Both the position numbers and the translations under genes were made by a program. Positions 53,293-61,674 of a stretch of 64,000 nucleotides of DNA are shown one piece after another. Below the pieces are notes generated by a model. That model did not search any database, was not told the DNA's origin, and was given only the letters and a program-made list of their open reading frames with translations. This DNA is from Thermoproteota archaeon (GTDB lineage: Archaea > Thermoproteota > Thermoprotei_A > Sulfolobales > NBVN01), in the NCBI GenBank assembly GCA_030550455.1, contig JAUQPH010000001.1:128259-192258 (forward strand), read 5' to 3'. Within the stretch, counting starts at the first letter, position 1. Each line of letters begins with the position of its first letter.

Positions 53293-54036
53293 CTAAGAGC
53301 TTTTTCTAACACTTTTAACTGCTCTAACTATGCTGACTGCCTTCTCGAGACTATCTTCAACTATATTGCCGGTTACAATTACGTCAGCACCTGCTTGAGC
53401 TAGTTGGGTCGCTGTATCAGGATCTCTTATACCACCCCCTACGATTAGAATAGCGTCTGGTACAGCTGCCTTCACGAGTTTAACCGATTCTAGTGGAACA
53501 GGTTTAGGTGCTCCAGAACCAGCCTCGAGGTAAATGTAGTTCATTCCAAGCATATAAGCTGCTAGTGCGTAAGCAACTACTATCTCGTGTTTTTCGTAGG
53601 GTATGGGTCTAGCTCTACCTACGTAGCCGGCGGTTCCACCATATCCGACAACGATGTAACCTGTTGGTAGAGCCTCAATACCGTACCTAGCAACTACGAC
53701 AGCACCAGCTACTTGGGCCCCCACAATGTAGTAAGGATCTTCAGAATTCAGTAGGGACATAAAGAGAACAGCATCGACGTATTTCGAGAGCCCACTAATG
53801 TTTCCGGGAAAAGCTATTATGGGAATACCGAACTTCTTTAGCTTGATAGCTATTTCGTCTACGTCTCTCTCAGATACTCCAAGCGAGCCACCTATCATAA
53901 AGCAGTCAGTTCCAGCGGCAACTAGCGCGTCAGCTATTTTCTCAGCAGAACTTAAATCCGGCAGTTTTGCTGGGTCTATTAGCGTAAAGTGGAGTGTCTG
54001 ACCCTCTCTAACTTTATCTTTAATATACTTACTCAC
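53293..54036 (-). CDS. Geranylgeranylglyceryl phosphate synthase
   Basis: Makes the first ether bond of archaeal lipids from glycerol-1-phosphate and geranylgeranyl diphosphate. Family signatures: LHFTLIDPAKLPDLSSAEKI, FPGNISGLSKYVDAVLFMSL, YLEAGSGAPKPVPLESVKLV, IVGGGIRDPDTATQLAQAGA and VTGNIVED. The longest frame starts at 54081, overlapping the upstream gene by 53 bases; GTG 54036 (VSKYIKDKVREGQ) fits family length and gives a short overlap with the Elf1 stop. Confidence 0.92.
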   Translation of the reverse strand: MSKYIKDKVREGQTLHFTLIDPAKLPDLSSAEKIADALVAAGTDCFMIGGSLGVSERDVDEIAIKLKKFGIPIIAFPGNISGLSKYVDAVLFMSLLNSEDPYYIVGAQVAGAVVVARYGIEALPTGYIVVGYGGTAGYVGRARPIPYEKHEIVVAYALAAYMLGMNYIYLEAGSGAPKPVPLESVKLVKAAVPDAILIVGGGIRDPDTATQLAQAGADVIVTGNIVEDSLEKAVSIVRAVKSVRKSS

Positions 54037-54346
54037 TCTGTCTTCTCTCTTCACTCTCAGAGAGACACTCAAATTTGACACCTATTTCACCTGCATTATA
54101 GAGGTCTAGAAACTTATGGTATGCGTCTACAGCTTCAAATATCATAGGTAAACCTGCGATCTCCGTCTTTAAGCAGCAGGAGGGGTTATTGCAGGTTATT
54201 TGAGCTATCTTAGCTAACCCAGTTTCTGTCTCGACTTCGTCTATACCGACGGTTAGAGTTACCTGCCCGCACGCTGGGCACTGAAATAGCTTCGGTAATC
54301 TTCTAACTATCTTTACTACTTTCCTTCTCTTTTTTCTCCTACCCAC
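54029..54346 (-). CDS. Elf1-like zinc-finger transcription elongation factor
   Basis: Small protein of about 105 residues. A basic head (GRRKKRRKVVKIVRRLPKLF) leads to a zinc finger with FQCPACGQVTLT and TCNNPSCC as CxxC and CxxxxCC-type pairs. This is the architecture of Elf1, which binds elongating RNA polymerase II in eukaryotes and has archaeal homologues. GTG 54346 with GGTG upstream is chosen over GTG 54352. It is cotranscribed with the GGGP synthase gene. Confidence 0.85.
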   Translation of the reverse strand: MGRRKKRRKVVKIVRRLPKLFQCPACGQVTLTVGIDEVETETGLAKIAQITCNNPSCCLKTEIAGLPMIFEAVDAYHKFLDLYNAGEIGVKFECLSESEERRQSE

Positions 54347-54401
54347 GAGCACACCTTATATTTAGGGTCTTTTTAGCATAAAAATGCGTAATATGCTCTG
54401 G

Positions 54402-54411
54402 ACTTATAATA
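54402..54411 (+). promoter_or_regulatory. TATA box for the carboxyltransferase gene
   Basis: ACTTATAATA lies about 27-36 bases before ATG 54438, placing the transcript start within a few bases of the start codon. A short GGGA before the ATG may serve as ribosome binding site. Confidence 0.5.
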
Positions 54412-54437
54412 TGGTAGACGATATGCATTAGGGAAGC

Positions 54438-55826
54438 ATGGTTAGGATAATAGATACGACACTCCGAGATGCGCATCAATCACTACTTGCGACAAGGTTT
54501 AAGACGGAGGACATGGTCCCCATACTAGAAAAACTAGATAGAGCAGGTTTCTACAGTCTCGAGGTCTGGGGAGGCGCTACATTCGATGTAGCTATTAGGT
54601 ACCTTAGAGAAGATCCATGGGAAAGGCTGAGAACAATACGAGAAAACGTTAAGAAGACTAAGCTACAGATGCTCCTCCGAGGTCAAAACTTAGTTGGCTA
54701 TCGACACTATCCCGACGACGTTGTAGTTAAGTTCGTTGAGCTTGCCTACAAGAACGGAATAGATGTATTCCGCATATTTGACGCTTTAAACGATTTCCGC
54801 AACCTAGTCACTAGTATTAAAAAGGCTAAATCCATCGGTGCCATAGTACAGGGAGCTATATGCTATACGATAAGCCCTATCCACACTATAGACTACTACA
54901 TGAAGTACGCTGAAGAATTAGTAGCTCTAGAAGTTGACATGATTACTATAAAGGACATGGCCGGTATACTAGACCCCTATACAGCCTACACTCTAGTTAG
55001 TGAGCTTAAGTCGCGATTTAAGATACCTGTAAACGTACATACTCATACGACAAGCGGAATGGCTGTGGCTACGTACGTAAAATCTGTTGAAGCCGGAGCA
55101 GACTTCATAGATACAGCTATAAGCCCACTAGCGTTTGGCACGGCCCAACCGGGCATCCAGACCGTCTATTTCTCGCTAAGGGAAGACCTAAGACCGAAAA
55201 TAGATCTCGAGGTCATAAGCGAGATCTCGGAGTACCTAGAGGACGTCATTACGAAGAAATACTCAAAGCTACTCACACTCAAGGCGCTGATGCCGGACCA
55301 CAACGTACTAATACACCAAATCCCCGGCGGTATGGTTACTAACCTAATAGCTCAGCTGAGGGACTTAAAGGCTGAGCATAGATTGAAAGAGGTTCTAGCT
55401 GAAGTACCTAAAACTAGGGAAGACCTAGGGTGGCCACCCCTCGTCACACCTTTGTCACAAATAGTTGGAACGCAAGCAGTTCTAAACGTCTTGTTAGGGA
55501 GGTACAAAGTAATAGCAAAAGAAGTCATGGAGTACGTAGCCGGTTACTACGGGAAACCTCCAGGCAAGATCAACCCCGAGATAAGAGAAAGAGTGCTTAA
55601 AAACATGAAGGAGATCCAGTCGAGACCGGCGGATATCCTAGAACCGGAGCTCGACAAGTGTTACGAGGAGGTAAGTAAGATGGATATACCGCTTACAGAT
55701 GAGAACATAGTAACATACTGCCTCTTCCCGGACGTGGCCAAGGACTTCTTTAGAGAATATTACGGCGAGTACATGAAGAAAATAAGGGAACTCGAAGTCG
55801 AGGCCATGATCGGGTACTCTCAGTAA
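54438..55826 (+). CDS. Pyruvate/oxaloacetate carboxyltransferase (PycB/OadA type, no biotin domain)
   Basis: TIM-barrel carboxyltransferase of 462 residues. DTTLRDAHQSLLATRFKTED, GFYSLEVWGGATFDVAIRYL, ENPWERL-like DPWERL, IKDMAGILDP and VNVHTHTTSGMAV are the conserved active-site blocks, with the catalytic Lys in ITIKDMAG. The C terminus (PDVAKDFFREYYGEYMK) ends without the biotinyl-lysine domain (AMKM) present in many OadA proteins, so a separate carrier must exist. Role: oxaloacetate/pyruvate interconversion. Confidence 0.88.
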   Translation: MVRIIDTTLRDAHQSLLATRFKTEDMVPILEKLDRAGFYSLEVWGGATFDVAIRYLREDPWERLRTIRENVKKTKLQMLLRGQNLVGYRHYPDDVVVKFVELAYKNGIDVFRIFDALNDFRNLVTSIKKAKSIGAIVQGAICYTISPIHTIDYYMKYAEELVALEVDMITIKDMAGILDPYTAYTLVSELKSRFKIPVNVHTHTTSGMAVATYVKSVEAGADFIDTAISPLAFGTAQPGIQTVYFSLREDLRPKIDLEVISEISEYLEDVITKKYSKLLTLKALMPDHNVLIHQIPGGMVTNLIAQLRDLKAEHRLKEVLAEVPKTREDLGWPPLVTPLSQIVGTQAVLNVLLGRYKVIAKEVMEYVAGYYGKPPGKINPEIRERVLKNMKEIQSRPADILEPELDKCYEEVSKMDIPLTDENIVTYCLFPDVAKDFFREYYGEYMKKIRELEVEAMIGYSQ

Positions 55827-55995
55827 CTAAGTGTTTAGGTTTGAGCACTTCATAAAGACACCAGACTCGCCCAAAAATCTCAGTGTGTTTCAAAGTTTTG
55901 CAAGCTTTAAGTATTAACTCCAGAAGTGTGAATAAGACAAAACAATTCTCTAAGTAGAGAATACACTATATAATCAAAAATGGATTACGAGGAGG

Positions 55996-56664
55996 TCAGT
56001 GACCTTGCTCTGCTGGAGCCGACTGCGTCTGCGGAATAGTGATTGGAGACGGGAGTGTTGGGAACATCTCCTTCATTCTCTGTTCGGCAACTACTCTGGC
56101 TTCTTCGAGTATCTTCTTTGCTTCAGCCGACGCAGCTATTCCAGAACCTGGGACTCCAACGACTTCACCTATCTCGATCATCGTCTCATTGAGTATGTCG
56201 TGTACTTCACCTAGCTCTATCCCGATTTCAGGTAGGACGTCCTTTATCGCTACCCTGAGGTCTTTAATGAGTTCTACTACGGGTGCTAAGTTAATTGCTA
56301 TGTCTCCAAGTTCCTGTATGGACTCCAGCCTCAAGGATATCTGTTCTAGAGCTACCTGAGTTAAGAACACTGCTTTAGCGATCTTCCTTATCTCTGCTAC
56401 CTCGTTGGCGAACATAGTCGCCCTTATCTGGTCTTTAGCCATAAGAGCGTCTACTACTTTGTTGAACAGGTCTTGATCCCTAGACCTTAGTTTTTCACCG
56501 TATACTTCGAGCTTTCTAACCATAGAGTTTATTCTGTACCTCGCACTAGCTAGTCTATACCTAATGGGTCTTTCTCTACTGAATAGCTTCTTAAATACGT
56601 CGCCAACTGTTTTCTCCTTACCCGACCACTCCCTCTTAAAGTCCCTCAGCTCGGGTAACCCCAC
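55996..56664 (-). CDS. ESCRT-III-like cell division protein (CdvB family)
   Basis: Snf7-domain protein of 222 residues. A basic amphipathic start (KKLFSRERPIRYRLASARYR) is followed by long helices (INSMVRKLEVYGEKLRSRDQ; ATMFANEVAEIRKIAKAVFL) and an acidic helix (LGEVHDILNETMIEIGEV). The C-terminal tail MFPTLPSPITIPQ is Pro-rich like the MIM2 motif bound by CdvC. No winged-helix domain follows, so it resembles CdvB1/B2-type paralogues. No cdvA or cdvC is next to it. GTG start. Confidence 0.88.
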   Translation of the reverse strand: MGLPELRDFKREWSGKEKTVGDVFKKLFSRERPIRYRLASARYRINSMVRKLEVYGEKLRSRDQDLFNKVVDALMAKDQIRATMFANEVAEIRKIAKAVFLTQVALEQISLRLESIQELGDIAINLAPVVELIKDLRVAIKDVLPEIGIELGEVHDILNETMIEIGEVVGVPGSGIAASAEAKKILEEARVVAEQRMKEMFPTLPSPITIPQTQSAPAEQGH

Positions 56665-56740
56665 GGTCCTCGCCTCGACTTAACTCTAGGTAGTAAAGCG
56701 TTTTTAAAAAGCAGTAACCACGTAATACAGAGAGGTCTGT

Positions 56741-57283
56741 ATGAGGTCAAGCGTTCCCGACTTCAATCTCATAGTTGTTCACGAGCCAGGAATCGAGAAC
56801 TACGAGAGAGTTAGAAACTACGTTAAGCAGCTTCTAGGGAACAGAGTCATTTACACGTACTCGTACCAATCAGTAGTGCTATATAAGTGCTTGGACGACC
56901 CTCACGAATGTGCGAAAACCATTAGGGAAGGCTCTCACAGGGCGGGGGTACCTATAATCAAAGCAATACCTGTTGATTACGTTGTTAAAGCAAACATAGA
57001 ATTCGTTAAAGAAGCAGTAAGAAAGCTTGTGGACAGGATACCTCAAGGTGAAACCTTTAGAGTAACTCTCCAAGGACACCTAGAGAAAATAGAGGAAGAC
57101 TACTCTATTGAGTTAAGCTCTAACGAGGCTGTAAGGGAGATAGCCAGCGAAGTCAATAGACCGGTGAACTTAGTGGAGCCTGATTGGGTCGTATATGTTA
57201 GAGTGATCAAAATAGGCTTAGCAAAGGTTGCGGCTGTATCGGTTCTCAAACCGTACGAACTCGCGAGGATCCCCGTAGAGTAA
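56741..57283 (+). CDS. THUMP-domain RNA-binding protein
   Basis: Protein of 180 residues. The N-terminal part (PDFNLIVVHEPGIENYERVR) is ferredoxin-like, and residues about 70-175 match THUMP: AIPVDYVVKANIEFVKEAVR, GETFRVTLQGHLEKIEEDYS and VNLVEPDWVVYVRVIKIGLA. Tan1 relatives aid tRNA acetylation at position 12; other THUMP proteins carry modification domains that are absent here. Divergent from the CdvB-like gene with a short spacer. Confidence 0.82.
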   Translation: MRSSVPDFNLIVVHEPGIENYERVRNYVKQLLGNRVIYTYSYQSVVLYKCLDDPHECAKTIREGSHRAGVPIIKAIPVDYVVKANIEFVKEAVRKLVDRIPQGETFRVTLQGHLEKIEEDYSIELSSNEAVREIASEVNRPVNLVEPDWVVYVRVIKIGLAKVAAVSVLKPYELARIPVE

Positions 57284-57473
57284 TCACCTACATACCTATG
57301 AGAAACTACATGACACCGCCTCAACACCATTAACAGAAGATATAGTAGCAGAAAGAGCATTCTTCGTAAAGGGACCTAGAGCCGTACTTCGCAGATAGTT
57401 TAGTACGGAAAGGCCGCACTCGTCTGCTCTCTTAACCGCTGCTTCAAGTACTCACATATTTGAATATATTTCT

Positions 57474-57701
57474 CCCGCATTCCGCTCAGGTTTTCATCGG
57501 GCTCGGGGGCGTTCGAGGCGACCCCTAGCACCCCACATTTCGAGTAACTCGGGGAAAGCTCTCCAAGGGGCTCTTCCTCTCATCGAGTAGCCTCAACGCA
57601 TCAATCGAGTACCGTAAACCTGTAGAAACCTGAAACAGCTGCTTGAGGCGTAGCTCGAAGTCAGTTAAATCGAGGCGTACTGGATTAGGTTGCCAAGGAA
57701 G
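57474..57701 (-). mobile_element. tnpB tail remnant, inverted copy of the 40 kb one
   Basis: Minus-strand copy of the repeat at 39836-40015. A frame open from 57701 ends at 57525-57527. It reads RLDLTDFELRLKQLFQVSTG, then LRYSIDALRLLDERK, without a normal start. In another frame the 3' part encodes YSKCGVLGVASNAPEPDENL and SGMR, the recognisable TnpB tail. Identical to the other copy over 92 bases (57529-57620). No right end like that at 40 kb is preserved. Confidence 0.6.
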
Positions 57702-57947
57702 CTATGGTTAATGCGGAGTGAACCGTAAGGAATTTGCCCCCGAGATTTAAGCATAGAGAAAGTATGCTGCTAGATTTTTTATCGAGAACGGCTAAAACCG
57801 CGGTGCGGCAGGCACTTAAGGGTTAGCGCGTTAGAAAAACATGGAGTTCAGCTCTTGTAGCTAGTGAGGACTCGGTTGTAGGGAGCGGAGCTATAGAGCT
57901 TCGCGGTATTATCCATAAGCTGATATAAGAGCTGAATCTCAATCTCC

Positions 57948-59354
57948 ATGGTGCCACTATTGCCTAAGCTTTTCGGCACATCGGGAGTTCGAGGTGTGTT
58001 CCCAGATAGAGTAAACCCAGAGCTAATGATTAGAGTAGGCAGAGCCATCGCTCAGTACTTTAATAGATCTTCACTTGTTGTCGGTCATGATGCCAGGACT
58101 TCATCTAAAGCTTTAAGTCTCGCATTAACGTCTAGCCTAATATCCTCAGGTGCTTCCGTAGTAGACCTCGGTCTAACTCCAATAGGGGTTTTAGCATGGT
58201 CGGTAAAGAAGTTTAACCTAGGTGGAGGTATATACATCACGGCGTCTCATAATCCACCACAGTACAACGGGTTCAAAGTGTTTAAGAGAGGTGGGGTTGA
58301 AATAACTACGGTAGATGAGGAAATCATCGAGGAGAATCTAGATAGGGCAAGCTACGCTTCATGGAGTGAGTTAGGTCGGTACTCTACTCTCAACCCTCTG
58401 GAGGATTACGTAAGCGAGCTAAAGTCCTCGCTAAGCGTGCAACATTCCAGGTACAAACCTAAGGTAATCTTAGATACGGCTAACGGACCCACAGTCTTAG
58501 TTGCTCCCAGAATCTTAACTGATATTGGGGCATCGATACTTGTTGTCAATGGAGATATTGATGGAAGGTTCCCTGGTAGGTACCCGGAACCAAGACCAGA
58601 CGTTCTAGAGCCCCTGCTTCCTGTTCTATCTGCGGTAGGGTTCGACGCGTTATTCGCCTTCGACGGAGATGGGGATAGGCTATCTGTGGTGACTCCTAAC
58701 CGGGGCTTCATAAAGCAGGACCGAATAATAGCTCTATTTGCTCAACGAATCTTATCGGAGAGAAGAGGAGTAGTAGTTGTCTCTGTCGACTGCGGTAATG
58801 CCGTTAGAAAAGTAGTAGAGGACGCTGGAGGTAAAATGGTTCTTTATAAGTTAGGAAAGACTCACGAAGGATTTTTAAAATATGGCAATACCGTTTTAGC
58901 TGCCGAGCCGTGGAAGGTCATAGACCCTCGGTGGGGTCTCTGGATCGATGGGATATACCAAGCAGCTTACTTAACTAAGCTAATGATGGAGGAAGGCAAG
59001 AACCTTGAGCATATCTTGAACCGCATACCCGATTTCCCGCAAGCTAGGTGCTCCATAGCGGTCCCAGAGGACCTTAAGGCCGAGGTCTACGAGGAGGTGG
59101 TTGAGGCCATGAAGAGCCGTTACTCTGAGAAAGCTGAAATCACGGAGATCGATGGTCTTAGGATAGACTTCGAGGATTCCTCGTGGATCCTCATTAGACA
59201 GTCAGGTACGGAACCAAAGATAAGGCTATATGCTGAGGCCGCAGATATAGAAAGACTTAGGTCCTTGGTTAACTCTGTACTAAACTTGGTATTGAGCTCA
59301 CTAAGTTCTCGCGGCGTCAAACCACACTCGATAGAGAAGTCTATTCTACCTTAG
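57948..59354 (+). CDS. Phosphohexomutase (phosphoglucosamine/phosphomannomutase)
   Basis: Alpha-D-phosphohexomutase of 468 residues. FGTSGVRGVFPDRVNPELMI starts domain 1, the phosphoserine loop is ITASHNPPQYNGFKVF, the metal loop FAFDGDGDRLSVVTP, the sugar-specificity area is near LAAEPWKVIDPRWGLWIDGI, and the phosphate-binding loop is LIRQSGTEPKIRLYAEA. GEXS-type residues are replaced by EPWK, so the exact sugar is uncertain (glucosamine is plausible). It converges with the radical SAM gene, the stops overlapping by 4 bases. Confidence 0.9.
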   Translation: MVPLLPKLFGTSGVRGVFPDRVNPELMIRVGRAIAQYFNRSSLVVGHDARTSSKALSLALTSSLISSGASVVDLGLTPIGVLAWSVKKFNLGGGIYITASHNPPQYNGFKVFKRGGVEITTVDEEIIEENLDRASYASWSELGRYSTLNPLEDYVSELKSSLSVQHSRYKPKVILDTANGPTVLVAPRILTDIGASILVVNGDIDGRFPGRYPEPRPDVLEPLLPVLSAVGFDALFAFDGDGDRLSVVTPNRGFIKQDRIIALFAQRILSERRGVVVVSVDCGNAVRKVVEDAGGKMVLYKLGKTHEGFLKYGNTVLAAEPWKVIDPRWGLWIDGIYQAAYLTKLMMEEGKNLEHILNRIPDFPQARCSIAVPEDLKAEVYEEVVEAMKSRYSEKAEITEIDGLRIDFEDSSWILIRQSGTEPKIRLYAEAADIERLRSLVNSVLNLVLSSLSSRGVKPHSIEKSILP

Positions 59355-60160
59355 ATCATCTCGCTGGGAACTCTATCGGGTAGAACTACATACCTAGGTC
59401 TCAATCCAGTCTTCTTTATAAGCTCCTTGACGTGTTTGTAGAGAATTATGTATTCCTCGTCAACGAGTTCTGAAAGCCCTGGATGTATGAGCTGAAGGAT
59501 ATTAGAGAACTTCCTCAAACCATCCTCACCACTTAAGCTGAGCATGACCGCTGGGTATACCTCTCGTGCTGGTTCTAGCCCCACTTCGACTAAGTTTTTA
59601 AGGGCCTCTATCTGAATATACCAAAACCTGGGATCAGCACCTGTCAATTCGTAAAACTCTTCTGGAGAAGTACCTTTAACAGACACTCGAACCTCTATAC
59701 CACTTCCCTTAAATCTCCCTACCTGCTCACTGTACTCTCTGCGCAAACCGAGGAGAACACCGTTGGTTTCGAGAACAAAGCTCAAGCCGCTCGATATCAC
59801 CTTACCTACAACTTCAATAAGGTGTTTAAACCCTATAGTGGGTTCTCCCCCACTCAGTCTAGCCCGCCGATATCCTGAGCTCTCAGATAAACTAACCAGC
59901 TTTCTAGAGACTTCATCAGCTGTATAGTAGTCACCCCTATTAATATCTCCCCACGTGAAGTACCATGCCCAGCAGAACTTACACCTCATATTGCAACCAA
60001 CTACGTCGCCTGTTACAATACCGCCGTACCACCTATCGATCCTAAACCTGAAGTACTTCCTATAGCCAGTTCCTGCTCTTTCTACGTATACTCTGGGCTC
60101 GACAGACTTAGTTACTTCAAGTGGGTCGTAGCCTAGCATCTTCTCACTGAGATAGAGCAC
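59351..60160 (-). CDS. Radical SAM protein
   Basis: Radical S-adenosylmethionine enzyme of 269 residues. The [4Fe-4S] cluster motif is VVGCNMRCKFCWAWYFTWGD at about residues 54-73 (Cys-x3-Cys-x2-Cys). RARLSGGEPTIGFKHLIEVV is the glycine-rich SAM motif and FVLETNGVLLG follows. The family resembles pyruvate formate-lyase-activating-type archaeal proteins of unknown substrate. GTG start. No obvious substrate gene is adjacent. Confidence 0.85.
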   Translation of the reverse strand: MLYLSEKMLGYDPLEVTKSVEPRVYVERAGTGYRKYFRFRIDRWYGGIVTGDVVGCNMRCKFCWAWYFTWGDINRGDYYTADEVSRKLVSLSESSGYRRARLSGGEPTIGFKHLIEVVGKVISSGLSFVLETNGVLLGLRREYSEQVGRFKGSGIEVRVSVKGTSPEEFYELTGADPRFWYIQIEALKNLVEVGLEPAREVYPAVMLSLSGEDGLRKFSNILQLIHPGLSELVDEEYIILYKHVKELIKKTGLRPRYVVLPDRVPSEMI

Positions 60161-60287
60161 TAACGGCAGTTATATCCACTTCTTGAGCTATCTCTAGGGT
60201 TTCTGCACATCATAAGCATCGCACATCTCTGCTGGACAGAATGGAGGTTGAGAATATATTACTGGTAAAGCGCACATAAATAAGGTA

Positions 60288-60950
60288 GTGATGCCTAAAA
60301 TAGCTTTAAACTTAAGCTCTGAGCAAGTTGAGGCTTTAAGCAAGATGTTTCCCGATCTTCCGATCGAGGACGCCCTCATGACGATAATAACGAACGCTCT
60401 ATCTTCCGGAAAGCCACCTAAGGTTGAAGACAAAGGTCTCAAATCAGTAATCGACATGATTAATGCTTACACCGGGAAAATAGAAGAAGTAAACAGGAAG
60501 ATATCCTACTTGCTTGAGGTACTGGAGGATCTGTCAGCTAGGATCCAAAGCTTAGAGGACCAGATTAGGAACTTACCTCATGCGGTTCAGCCGGCTAAAA
60601 CTGAGGAAAAGCGTGAAGCTAGGAAGTCAGCGATAGACATTCTAAGAGAGCAGAAGATTATGTTTGAATCGGATATAGCGAGTAAAATCAAAAACCGAGA
60701 CGCTTTCTTTGAGAAATTACGGAGGAGTGGTGCTGTCGTAATTGAGTTAGCAAAGGAGAGAGTGGCCATCGACCCAGACTACTTCAGTAAGTTCATTGAG
60801 AAAGTCGAGAAAGTCGCAGTTAGTTCTGACGAAGCATTAAGCAAAGAGCTTAGCAAAGAAGACTTAAAGCTGTTGAAAGCCTTAATGAACTCCGGGCTTG
60901 CCTACTTCGACAGTATAAAGAAGAAGTGGGTCATAGATATAAATGCCTAA
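60288..60950 (+). CDS. Coiled-coil hypothetical protein
   Basis: Protein of about 220 residues. An N-terminal region with NLSSEQVEALSKMFPDLPIE leads into a coiled coil (NRKISYLLEVLEDLSARIQS, LEDQIRNLP), a basic linker, and a C-terminal domain with winged-helix rhythm (AIDILREQKIMFESDIASKI, KNRDAFFEKLRRSGAVVIEL). It might bind nucleic acid. No family is recognised with certainty. GTG 60288 or ATG 60291 may start it. It overlaps the next gene by 8 bases. Confidence 0.6.
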   Translation: MMPKIALNLSSEQVEALSKMFPDLPIEDALMTIITNALSSGKPPKVEDKGLKSVIDMINAYTGKIEEVNRKISYLLEVLEDLSARIQSLEDQIRNLPHAVQPAKTEEKREARKSAIDILREQKIMFESDIASKIKNRDAFFEKLRRSGAVVIELAKERVAIDPDYFSKFIEKVEKVAVSSDEALSKELSKEDLKLLKALMNSGLAYFDSIKKKWVIDINA

Positions 60951-61638
60951 CTCTCGACAGGTAGTTTACGAAGTTCTAGAAATTTACGACGAGATATCTA
61001 GGGGATACGCATATTGGAGGAGTAGGGCGTGGGAGCTAGTGAGAGTACTTAGGGGTGGAGTAGTCTTGGACCTTGGTTCTGGTCACTGCATCAACGGGCT
61101 CCAGATAGCGCTTACAAGAGAGGTTAAATACCTCGTTTGCGCAGATATCGCTCCGTCAATGCTAGTAGAGGGTAGGAAGTTGCTGAATAAGAAAGGCTTT
61201 CTTAAGGCAGACTTTATAGCTGCTGATGCAACTAGAATACCTCTGAGAGACTCGGTAGTGGATAGCTTAGTTTCAATAGCGCTCGTACACCATCTACCGA
61301 GAGAAGAGTTGATTGAAGTAGCTAAGGAAGTTTCTAGAGTGCTTAAGCCCGGAGGTCTGGCTCTACTAACTTCGTGGTCGAAGAGACAGCTTAGGTTCGT
61401 TAAACAAACAATAGTTAATTGTTTAGCGAGGCTTCTTGGCATTAGAAAGTCGTTCGAGTATCGCGTAAAGTGGAGGACTCGCAGAAAAACGTATGTAAGG
61501 AGGTACTTCTTATACGAAGTGAACGAACTGAAGAAAGTAACCGAGAGAGCCGGTCTAAAGGCTATTTCTGCGGGGTACGTAAGTCGCTCAAATAGCTTAA
61601 ACTCATTCGTAGTTCTGACTAAAAACACCTACAGCTAG
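60943..61638 (+). CDS. Class I SAM-dependent methyltransferase (Trm9-like)
   Basis: Methyltransferase of 231 residues. Motif I is VVLDLGSGHCINGLQIALTR, motif II-like YLVCADIAPSMLVEGRKLL, motif IV LVSIALVHHLPREELIEVAK and post-motif SRVLKPGGLALLTSW. The start (VYEVLEIYDEISRGYAYWRS) and the region YFLYEVNELKKVTERAGLKA resemble the Trm9/ALKBH8 group that methylates wobble uridines. An unmistakable substrate assignment is not possible. It overlaps the coiled-coil gene and is probably cotranscribed. Confidence 0.85.
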   Translation: MPNSRQVVYEVLEIYDEISRGYAYWRSRAWELVRVLRGGVVLDLGSGHCINGLQIALTREVKYLVCADIAPSMLVEGRKLLNKKGFLKADFIAADATRIPLRDSVVDSLVSIALVHHLPREELIEVAKEVSRVLKPGGLALLTSWSKRQLRFVKQTIVNCLARLLGIRKSFEYRVKWRTRRKTYVRRYFLYEVNELKKVTERAGLKAISAGYVSRSNSLNSFVVLTKNTYS

Positions 61639-61674
61639 TTGCCAAGTCCCCATGGCACTATCTCGTCAGAACTT

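Noticed and set aside
61083-61628. 181-residue minus-strand frame in the methyltransferase gene
   Set aside because: The plus strand has clear methyltransferase motifs; the antisense frame has none.
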